Source: an uncultured Clostridia bacterium (GTDB lineage: Bacteria; Bacillota; Clostridia; Oscillospirales; Acutalibacteraceae). Taken from it: a stretch of 64,000 bases of DNA. This document shows positions 57,202 through 64,000 of this stretch, in pieces (the first letter of the stretch is position 1; each line of letters begins with the position of its first letter). Where the stretch lies: positions 310,001-374,000 of the forward strand of contig CALWIK010000002.1 in assembly GCA_944380725.1 (NCBI GenBank), given 5' to 3'. The notes beneath the pieces were generated by a model. The model saw only the letters and a program-made list of their open reading frames with translations. It did not search any database and was not told where the DNA came from. The position numbers and the translations under genes are program-made.

Positions 57202-57927
57202 ATGAAAGAACATGATGATGGAATCCCTGTGAAAAACAACGAGATACAAGATGAAAAAGAAGCCTATGCAGCTACTGTAGAAAAAGATCAGCAAATAGAA
57301 GAAGAAGTGAATCAAAAAGAAAAAGAGGACCAAGAAAAAAAAGAAAATTCAGAAGAACTCCAATGGGATGGTTCTGAATCGGAATTTGTAGAGGACGACG
57401 ACGCAGAAGAGTATGAAGAAAAATATGCAGGAATAAAATTAGGATATATCTTAAAAAAAGATGAAATAATTTCGTGCTTAAAACATACAGGAATGTTTAA
57501 ATCAAATGAAACAAAAACGATTGTAGAAATATGTTTGCTTTTTGCTTTGGCTATAATGTTTTTTGTACTGTTTTTTTTAACGAAAAATATTATAAACGTT
57601 ATTCTAGGGCTAGTATCTGTAGTAATGGTTTTTTTTGTATATATGATGCCCCACTTTTTTATAGGGTTTAATGCAGAAAAATTAACTACAGGCAAAAAAC
57701 TTTCAGTAGAGATTTATCCTAACGAAATAAAAATAGATAAAGGGCTCAGCAGTTGGAGCATCCCGCTGGATGGAACGAGCTTTTGTGAAGAGTTTAACGA
57801 TATGTTATTATTATATCTTCCACAAGAAAAATTGTTTATTATCCCGATGCGTGCTGTAGAACCCGATCTATTAGCAGATGTTCAGGCAATGATAATAGCT
57901 GGAACAACACCAAAAGAAGAAGAGTAA
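57202..57927 (+). CDS. YcxB-like membrane protein inserted between gyrB and gyrA
   Basis: 241 residues. A highly acidic Lys/Glu/Asp-rich N-terminus (about 1-75) is followed by two membrane helices (about 112-157) and a C-terminal YcxB-like domain (GKKLSVEIYPNEIKI, then LLLYLPQEKLFIIPMRA). Function unknown; YcxB proteins are usually small two-helix membrane proteins. It has a GGAG site. Confidence 0.7.
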   Translation: MKEHDDGIPVKNNEIQDEKEAYAATVEKDQQIEEEVNQKEKEDQEKKENSEELQWDGSESEFVEDDDAEEYEEKYAGIKLGYILKKDEIISCLKHTGMFKSNETKTIVEICLLFALAIMFFVLFFLTKNIINVILGLVSVVMVFFVYMMPHFFIGFNAEKLTTGKKLSVEIYPNEIKIDKGLSSWSIPLDGTSFCEEFNDMLLLYLPQEKLFIIPMRAVEPDLLADVQAMIIAGTTPKEEE

Positions 57928-58057
57928 AAGACGAAGAGCGGCGAAGATAGAATAGTGACCGAATCATAAGCCGCATTAAAAAAGGGAAAAAAGCCGAAAT
58001 TGAAGATCACAGTGGAAATGATAAAAATACGGCGACAAAAAAATGAGGTGAACTAGA

Positions 58058-60568
58058 TTGGCAAATGAAGAGAATATTGATCAAGGGCAAAGAATAATAG
58101 AAGTAGAGATAGAAAAAGAAATGCAAAAATCTTTTTTAGATTACTCGATGTCGGTAATCGTGTCGAGGGCGTTGCCGGATGTAAGAGATGGATTAAAACC
58201 GGTGCATAGAAGGATTTTATATACGTTGTTTGAAAATGGCCTGGGGCCGGACAAAGCTTATCGCAAGTGCGCTGATACAGTAGGCTCGGTTTTGGGCAGA
58301 TATCATCCGCACGGAGATGCATCGGTTTATGACGCGTTGGTAAGACTAGCACAGGATTTTTCAATGAGATATATGCTGGTAGATGGGCATGGAAATTTTG
58401 GTTCAGTGGATGGAGATCCTCCAGCAGCATATCGATATACAGAGTCAAGAATGAGCAAAATCTCGGTTGAGATGCTGACGGATATAGATAAAGATACGGT
58501 AAATTTTGTTTCTAACTACGACGACAGACTAAAAGAGCCTGAAGTGCTACCATCTAGATTTCCGAACCTTTTGGCTAATGGATCAACAGGAATAGCAGTT
58601 GGAATGGCGACAAACATTCCTCCACACAATTTAGGAGAAGTAATTGATGCGATATGTTGTTTGATAGAAAACCCATCAGCTGAATTGCCAGAGCTTATGG
58701 AACAAATAAAGGGACCAGATTTTCCAACAGGCGGACAAATAATGGGGCATAACGGAATAAAGGCAGCGTATGCAACGGGACGTGGAAAAATTACGGTTCG
58801 AGCCTGTGCAGAGATCGTTGAGGAGAAAAATTCTAGATATAAAATTGTGGTAACCGAGTTGCCCTATCAGGTAAATAAAGCACGTTTATGCGAAAATATT
58901 GCCGATTTAGTAAAAGAAAAGCGCATAGATGGGATCTCGAATGTAGAAGATCATTCTGATAGAAATGGTATGCATATTAGAATAGACTTAAAAAGAGACG
59001 CTTCGCCACAGGTCGTACTAAATCAGCTTTACTCTTTTACACAGATGCAGACAACGTTTGGAGTAATAATGCTGGCAATAGTAAACGGAGTTCCAAAAGT
59101 TCTAACACTTAAAGAAATGCTAACAAATTATATTGACTTTCAAATAGAAGTATTAACAAGAAGAACGCAGTTTGAACTCAATAAAGCAAAAGAAAGAGCA
59201 CATATTTTAGAAGGGCTAAAAATTGCGTTAGATAATATAGACGAAGTTATAGCAATTTTGCGCGGATCTAAGTCGGTGGCAGAGGGCAAAGAAAAATTAA
59301 TGCAAAGATTTGGTTTGGACGATATACAAGCACAGGCAATTGTTCAAATGAGATTGGGACAGTTAACCGGACTAGAACGCAGCAAAATAGAAGAAGAATT
59401 ATCACAACTTGAACGAAAAATAGCTGAGCTATTGTCAATTTTGCAAGACAAATCAAAACTTTTGGCTATGCTAAAAGAGGAGATTTTGGAAATAAAACGT
59501 AGGTTTGCCGACAATCGTCGAACGAAAATAATGGCCGTGAGTGGAGAAGTGGATATAGAGGACTTAATCCCGGAAGAGGACTGCGTACTGACTTTGACGA
59601 ATTTTGGCTATGTTAAACGACAAAAAACTGATACATATAAATTGCAAAGAAGAGGTGGCCGAGGAGTTTCGGGTATGAGTTGTCGAGAGGAAGATGTTGC
59701 AGCAGAAATGTTTGTGGTAAATAGCCACGACTATGTGATATTCTTTACTAATTTGGGCAAAACATATAGACTAAAATGTTATGAAATTCCTGAAGGTTCG
59801 CGGACATCAAAAGGAACAAATGTAGCGAATCTGCTGCCGATATTGACAGAAGAAAAAGTAACTTCTATGATAAAAGTTCCAGAGTTTGATGAGGAAAAAT
59901 ATCTTGTTATGGTGACTAAAAAAGGAATCATCAAACGAACTCGCCTAGGTGCATATGATTCGGCAAGGAAGGGAGGTCTAATAGCAATAGATCTAGACGA
60001 TGGAGATGAGTTGGCTTGGGTTAGCGTTACAGACGGGAATGCCGAACTTTTAATTGCAACAAAAAATGGAATGGCAATTAGATTTAAAGAAACAGATGTT
60101 CGAGTTGTAGGGCGTGCGGCTAGAGGAGTAAAAGCGATTTCGTTGCAGACGGGCGACCAGGTTGTAGGAATGAGCCCTGTGGTTAAAGATAAAATGATTC
60201 TTACAGTTTCAGAAACGGGGTACGGAAGACTCTCTGGTGTGGATGATTATAGATTGCAAATGCGTGGAGGAAAGGGTATTACAAATTATCATGTAAAAAA
60301 ATATGGCAAAGTCGCAGCAATAAAAATGGTTTCTGGAGATGAAGACGTGATCTTAATTTCAGAGACAGGAATAATTATCCGGATAAAAGCTGAGTCAATT
60401 AGAGTTTGTGCGAGACCTTCTAAGGGAGTTCGCGTAATGAAAATTTCAGAGGATAATAAAATAGTTGCGGTGGCCAGCGTTCCACATGAGGATGAAAATA
60501 TCAATTTTGAGTCAAGTTCAGAAGTTTTTGACGAAAATTTTGAAAAAAATAGCGGAATACAAGATTAA
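58058..60568 (+). CDS. gyrA: DNA gyrase subunit A
   Basis: 836 residues. The catalytic tyrosine is Tyr127 in AYRYTESRM. The quinolone region reads [17 protein letters not shown]. The C-terminal pinwheel has the GyrA box QRRGGRGV near residue 530, so it is gyrase rather than topoisomerase IV. TTG start behind GAGGTGA. The tail (about 815-836) is acidic. Confidence 0.96.
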   Translation: MANEENIDQGQRIIEVEIEKEMQKSFLDYSMSVIVSRALPDVRDGLKPVHRRILYTLFENGLGPDKAYRKCADTVGSVLGRYHPHGDASVYDALVRLAQDFSMRYMLVDGHGNFGSVDGDPPAAYRYTESRMSKISVEMLTDIDKDTVNFVSNYDDRLKEPEVLPSRFPNLLANGSTGIAVGMATNIPPHNLGEVIDAICCLIENPSAELPELMEQIKGPDFPTGGQIMGHNGIKAAYATGRGKITVRACAEIVEEKNSRYKIVVTELPYQVNKARLCENIADLVKEKRIDGISNVEDHSDRNGMHIRIDLKRDASPQVVLNQLYSFTQMQTTFGVIMLAIVNGVPKVLTLKEMLTNYIDFQIEVLTRRTQFELNKAKERAHILEGLKIALDNIDEVIAILRGSKSVAEGKEKLMQRFGLDDIQAQAIVQMRLGQLTGLERSKIEEELSQLERKIAELLSILQDKSKLLAMLKEEILEIKRRFADNRRTKIMAVSGEVDIEDLIPEEDCVLTLTNFGYVKRQKTDTYKLQRRGGRGVSGMSCREEDVAAEMFVVNSHDYVIFFTNLGKTYRLKCYEIPEGSRTSKGTNVANLLPILTEEKVTSMIKVPEFDEEKYLVMVTKKGIIKRTRLGAYDSARKGGLIAIDLDDGDELAWVSVTDGNAELLIATKNGMAIRFKETDVRVVGRAARGVKAISLQTGDQVVGMSPVVKDKMILTVSETGYGRLSGVDDYRLQMRGGKGITNYHVKKYGKVAAIKMVSGDEDVILISETGIIIRIKAESIRVCARPSKGVRVMKISEDNKIVAVASVPHEDENINFESSSEVFDENFEKNSGIQD

Positions 60569-60691
60569 GTCCAAAACTTTCAACATAAAATTGCATCTTT
60601 GTTGAAATTCCAGATAAAGATCGACGTGTCCAGAGATATAATAGGTAACAGCGAAAAAACCTGAAGACTTTTTCTTTACCCCCAATTTGTA

Positions 60692-60735
60692 CGCCCGTAC
60701 GCTAAAACTAATCATTTGGCGCATGGGCGCTTTTT
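60692..60735 (+). terminator. Terminator after gyrA
   Basis: An 11-bp stem with one mismatch (CGCCCGTACGC with GCGCATGGGCG) around a 16-nt loop is followed by C and five T. It ends 32 bp before rpe. Confidence 0.75.
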
Positions 60736-60766
60736 ATCTAAGCTAAGAGGAGAGAATGAGATTAAA

Positions 60767-61411
60767 ATGAAAGTATCGCCATCTATATTGGCCAGCGATT
60801 TTTCTCGACTGGGCAAAGAAATAAAAAGGTTAACAGAGGCAGGTGCTGATTATATTCATATAGATGTGATGGACGGAATTTTTGTGGAAAATATAACAAT
60901 AGGACCCTGTGTTGTTGCATCGATAAGAAATCTTACAGCAGTGCCTTTTGACGTGCATTTGATGATAACGGAGCCGGCCAGACATATAAAGGCTTTTTCA
61001 GAAGCTGGTGCGGATATAATTACAATTCACTTAGAAGCAACGCAAAATATAATCCAAACAATAACTCTTATAAAGTCTTGCGGTAAAAAAGTTGGCCTCT
61101 CGATAAAACCTAAAACACCGGTAGAAGAAATTATTAAATATCTAAATATAATAGATATAGCTTTGATTATGACAGTTGATCCAGGCTTTGGTGGCCAAGA
61201 ATTTATGTTAGATATGATGAGAAAGGTAAAAATCTTAAAACAAGAAATTCGAACTAAAAATCTAAAAACTTTGATAGAGGTAGATGGAGGAATAAATAAA
61301 GAAACGGCGAAAATAGCAGCCAGTAGTGGTGCAGATATCTGCGTAGCAGGAACAAGCATTTTTAAAAGTACCGATATAAAAAATGCAATAGAAGTTTTAA
61401 GATGTCTATAA
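60767..61411 (+). CDS. rpe: Ribulose-phosphate 3-epimerase
   Basis: Interconverts ribulose-5-P and xylulose-5-P. 214 residues: SPSILASDFSRLG at the start, HIDVMDGIFV, FDVHLMI, VDPGFGGQEF and VDGGINKET. ATG at 60767 with a rather distant GGAG (about 14 nt). A reading from 60716 begins inside the terminator stem and is rejected. Confidence 0.95.
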   Translation: MKVSPSILASDFSRLGKEIKRLTEAGADYIHIDVMDGIFVENITIGPCVVASIRNLTAVPFDVHLMITEPARHIKAFSEAGADIITIHLEATQNIIQTITLIKSCGKKVGLSIKPKTPVEEIIKYLNIIDIALIMTVDPGFGGQEFMLDMMRKVKILKQEIRTKNLKTLIEVDGGINKETAKIAASSGADICVAGTSIFKSTDIKNAIEVLRCL

Positions 61412-61432
61412 CTCCTGAAAAGGGAATAAAAA

Positions 61433-61468
61433 TAGCTCTCAGTAGGAGTAAAGCCTTACGGAGAGCTA
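61433..61468 (-). terminator. Terminator of mecA
   Basis: TAGCTCTC pairs with GAGAGCTA, extended by a partly paired inner stem. On the minus strand ATTTTTATT follows. It lies just past the mecA stop and may also end rpe. Confidence 0.8.
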
Positions 61469-61486
61469 CAAAAATATGATTTATTT

Positions 61487-62068
61487 TTAAACAACAAGAT
61501 ACTTACCAAATTTTCTAACAGCGTTATCTTTGATAATAACGTTACCTTTTTCAAGAACTCTAGCGGCAACAATAGAATTTCTTCCAACAAGCTGGCCGTA
61601 TTCGCTTATGATTGCCAAAAGATTTGAGGAGATAGATCCATTAAAGTAGAGAATAACATAATAAGAGTTATTAAACTCAATAATAGAACTATTTATAAAG
61701 TTGAATTTTTTATTATAGATGCGTTCAATAAAAGCAAGAAGTGAATCCGAATTTTTAAAGAAAAATGTAAAAGGTTTAATTTGATTTTTTATTTTATAAA
61801 TTTTTCGAGACTTATTATTTTTTTTGTTAGAGAGAAGTGTTATTAGAACAAAACAGCCATTTGGTTGTGGAATAGCTTCGATTAAAAGTTTTTTGTTAGA
61901 GCTAGAAAATCCAATTTCAGATTCTGCTCGAGCCAAAATGTTTTTTATGATTTCTCTAGAATAATTATTTTTCCAATCGAGCTGTTTAAAAGAAATATCC
62001 AAAAAATCCATATCCTCGTGCGAAAGGGCAATTAATAAGCGTTTTTCGTCAATCTTATCTAAAATCAT
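61487..62068 (-). CDS. mecA: MecA-family adaptor protein
   Basis: About 193 residues. The N-terminal target-binding region ends LARAESEIGFSSSNKKLLIEAIPQPNGCFVLI, a clear MecA mark. The C-terminal ClpC-binding domain is present (SLLAFIERIY to VAARVLEKGNVI). MecA delivers proteins to ClpCP; in Bacillus it targets ComK. The ATG at 62068 follows AGGAGGGGGG. Confidence 0.85.
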   Translation of the reverse strand: MILDKIDEKRLLIALSHEDMDFLDISFKQLDWKNNYSREIIKNILARAESEIGFSSSNKKLLIEAIPQPNGCFVLITLLSNKKNNKSRKIYKIKNQIKPFTFFFKNSDSLLAFIERIYNKKFNFINSSIIEFNNSYYVILYFNGSISSNLLAIISEYGQLVGRNSIVAARVLEKGNVIIKDNAVRKFGKYLVV

Positions 62069-62110
62069 GACGATACCCCCCTCCTGCAAAAATAAAAGTA
62101 TCTTAATAAC

Positions 62111-62139
62111 ATAATATTATATGCAGAGCGAGTGTGCAA
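62111..62139 (-). promoter_or_regulatory. Possible promoter of mecA
   Basis: TTGCAC (62134-62139) and TATTAT (62111-62116) are 17 bp apart on the minus strand, about 43 bp before mecA. Confidence 0.45.
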
Positions 62140-62228
62140 GTGGATATTGCAGGATGGGAGGATTTACTTATGTTTTTTTGATAAAAATAGTAAATTTTTA
62201 ATAAATTTATCATAAATTAGTCCGTTTC

Positions 62229-62257
62229 TTGACAAAAAATAAAATAAATAGTAAAAT
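62229..62257 (+). promoter_or_regulatory. Promoter of the 141-residue membrane protein
   Basis: A perfect TTGACA (62229-62234) and TAAAAT (62252-62257) are 17 bp apart, about 50 bp before the ATG. Confidence 0.65.
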
Positions 62258-62308
62258 GAAATCTACTTTTGTAAGTACTTTTGTTGAATATAAGTTAGGA
62301 GTTTTTTT

Positions 62309-62734
62309 ATGATTTTTGATGGGTTATTTGGGTTTACGATGATAAATATTTTAAGCGCAATTCTCTATAAAGTATTTTTGTGTATGGCGGTGTATAAGGA
62401 TGCAAAAGAACACGAAGATAAAAATGCTGTTTTATGGGCAATTTTAGTGGTTCTTTTTGGTCTGATTCCAACAATAATTTATTTGATTTTTAGATATCAA
62501 AAAGAAAAAGAGTTTATTAGATGTCCGCACTGCGGAAAAATGATAGCAAAAAAATATCCGGTATGTATGTTTTGCAAACAGACTATAAATACGTCAGGGC
62601 CAGAGAATTTTGTTAGCGAAGAGGTAAAAAAATATATAATTGCGGCAGGAGTGCTTTTTATTATAAAATTAATAGTTGGCAATCTTATAAATCTATTAGG
62701 AGCAAGACAAGGCATAACCCTCCATCTGTTTTAA
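62309..62734 (+). CDS. Small membrane protein with zinc ribbon
   Basis: 141 residues: two N-terminal membrane helices (about 10-30 and 42-62, the second in a PLDc_N-like WAILVVLFGLIPTIIYLIF context), a zinc ribbon CPHCGKMI...CMFC near 72-89, and a C-terminal membrane helix. No specific function recognised. GGAG precedes the ATG. It may share a transcript with the lysozyme gene 45 bp on. Confidence 0.7.
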   Translation: MIFDGLFGFTMINILSAILYKVFLCMAVYKDAKEHEDKNAVLWAILVVLFGLIPTIIYLIFRYQKEKEFIRCPHCGKMIAKKYPVCMFCKQTINTSGPENFVSEEVKKYIIAAGVLFIIKLIVGNLINLLGARQGITLHLF

Positions 62735-62779
62735 TTTTTTGAGTAAATATTATGATAAGTATAAAATGTTGGAGTAAAG

Positions 62780-64000
62780 ATGAAAAAATTTAACTTAAGT
62801 TTGATGAGCTTATTTTTTACTGTTTTTATAATATTTTTTTATTTTGAAATAGACGCATATGCTACGGAAACTGAATCTGTAGTTTTGCATGAGGGACAAA
62901 GTGTTTTTTTAAAAAAGGAATATCTTAATAATGAAACGACGTTAACCTCGAAAAATAGTGAGGTTGCGTCGGTTTTTAATGGGATAATCACAGCAAATTT
63001 GGAGGGAGAAACCACTTGTGTTGCCACAAAAAGGGATGCAAATGGTAATAAGACAAAAAAAATATACAAAATAAAAGTTTTGCCGTGCCAAGAAGTCCGA
63101 AACGTTTTTACTGCGCCTAGTAATCCAAAAAAAGGAGAGAAATTGCTTATTTTTGCTGTTACAGACAAGGCCGTGGATAAGGTTAAATTTTTTATTTATA
63201 CCGCAAATAATCACATTGAGATAGATTCTGAAGAGAAAGTTTTATCTGGAAATGTTGCAGTACATAAAGTGAGCGTAATTTTGAGTGAGGCAGGATTGTT
63301 TAAAGTTAGGCTGAATGTTCTAAGAAAGGGCGTTTGGAAGAATGCCGATAATTTTGCTTTTGAAGGAAAAATCTTAATAGAGTCGAATACAGTGCCGGTT
63401 GAACGACTTGCTAGCGATAAATGTGTGGAGTATATAAAGGCAAAAGAAGGCTTTAAACCAGCGTTAACCGCAGATAGTTTTGCTAAAAATGTTTATGATA
63501 TTGGATATGGTGTGGTTATAAAATGTAAAGAGCCTTTTTGTGAAAAATTAACACCAATTGAAGCGCATGCAGAGCTTACAAATCGGCTCAATAATAGGAT
63601 TTTTTCAAGACGATTAAACGACTTTGCTTTAAAAAATAATTTAAATTTTTCACAAAATGAATTCGATGCACTTTTGAGTTTTACATACAACGTAGGGCCA
63701 GGTTGGATGAAAAACTCTAAATTACGAAACGTTATATTGTCAATAAAAAATACAAATAGAATAAAGCATAAAAGTGGAATAAAGTCGATAGGAACAGTAG
63801 TTTCGGACAATGGGCTTAGATTGCGTGAACAACCAAATGCTCAAAGTAAAATTTTAACAGTAATGAAATTTAACGAACAAGCAAAACTTTTGAGCGAAAA
63901 TAATGATGGTTGGTATAAGGTCAAAACAAAGCAAGGGCAGGTAGGCTATTGCTTTGCAGAATTTTTATTAGTAAACGAAAATGATTATACAAAAAGTAAT
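62780..64000 (+). CDS. Secreted GH24 lysozyme-like protein with SH3 domain, 3' end missing
   Basis: The gene runs off the right edge after 407 codons. Order: signal peptide (about 1-28), a Big-like beta domain (about 30-100), a second beta region (105-205), a GH24 (T4-lysozyme type) domain from about 214 with KAKEGF (Glu223 as catalytic acid) and Asp232 at the proper 9-residue distance, FDALLSFTYNVGPGW near 295, and a bacterial SH3 domain (about 335-397, GLRLREQPNAQSKIL). The third GH24 position, normally Thr before IGYG, is Asp240 here. It should act on peptidoglycan outside the cell. GGAG site at the start. Confidence 0.85.
   Translation, partial: MKKFNLSLMSLFFTVFIIFFYFEIDAYATETESVVLHEGQSVFLKKEYLNNETTLTSKNSEVASVFNGIITANLEGETTCVATKRDANGNKTKKIYKIKVLPCQEVRNVFTAPSNPKKGEKLLIFAVTDKAVDKVKFFIYTANNHIEIDSEEKVLSGNVAVHKVSVILSEAGLFKVRLNVLRKGVWKNADNFAFEGKILIESNTVPVERLASDKCVEYIKAKEGFKPALTADSFAKNVYDIGYGVVIKCKEPFCEKLTPIEAHAELTNRLNNRIFSRRLNDFALKNNLNFSQNEFDALLSFTYNVGPGWMKNSKLRNVILSIKNTNRIKHKSGIKSIGTVVSDNGLRLREQPNAQSKILTVMKFNEQAKLLSENNDGWYKVKTKQGQVGYCFAEFLLVNENDYTKSN

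Noticed and set aside
60716..60766. Upstream extension of rpe
   Set aside because: It begins inside the gyrA terminator stem, and the family start MKVSPSILASDF is at 60767.

Overview
The window is a low-GC (roughly one third G+C by eye) piece of a Bacillota chromosome, most likely class Clostridia. The evidence is the origin block rpmH-rnpA-yidD-yidC-jag / dnaA-dnaN-yaaA-recF-remB-gyrB-gyrA, a Noc paralogue of ParB, a MecA adaptor, GGAGG-type ribosome sites with many TTG and GTG starts, near-consensus sigma-A promoters, and a V-type rather than F-type ATPase. I cannot name genus or species from the sequence alone. No rRNA, tRNA, CRISPR array, insertion sequence or prophage was recognised.

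Layout. 1-154: start of a secreted Cys-containing peptide gene that runs off the left edge. 329-3219: comFC and recD2. 3284-13032: a minus-strand nucleoside operon (deoB, a YczE-like membrane protein, deoD, a Bmp lipoprotein with its ABC ATPase and two permeases, deoC, cdd, pdp) that would import nucleosides, cleave them by phosphorolysis and pass the pentose to glycolysis. 13208-21839: a nine-gene V-type ATPase operon. 22183-29140: a very AT-rich stretch with tdk, a flavoprotein, two unrecognised secreted proteins (205 and 949 residues, convergent), a broken gene remnant, rsmE and a CrtO-like acyltransferase. 29294-37384: pncC, a GlmU cut off before its acetyltransferase active site, prs, pth, mfd and a PrsA-like lipoprotein. 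37466-39199: ppa and a DUF3048 protein.

39289-50314 (minus) and 50544-61411 (plus) form the two arms of the replication origin region. The left arm carries serS, parB, parA, noc, rsmG, mnmG, mnmE, jag, yidC, yidD, rnpA and rpmH. The right arm carries dnaA, dnaN, yaaA, recF, remB, gyrB, gyrA and rpe, with two small membrane-protein genes inserted. Two perfect parS sites (42312 and 44469) and one variant (42422) lie in the left arm. The dnaA flanks contain no exact TTATCCACA box, so oriC is uncertain. The window ends with mecA, a small zinc-ribbon membrane protein and a partial secreted GH24 lysozyme with an SH3 domain.

Most of the window is conserved housekeeping. The least explained content is the secreted-protein set (1-154, 23539-24156, 24415-27264), above all the 949-residue protein, which has a perfect consensus promoter and a strong ribosome site. 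Other points for a second look are the shortened GlmU, the divergent Noc, the unusual origin, and the altered catalytic position in the lysozyme.
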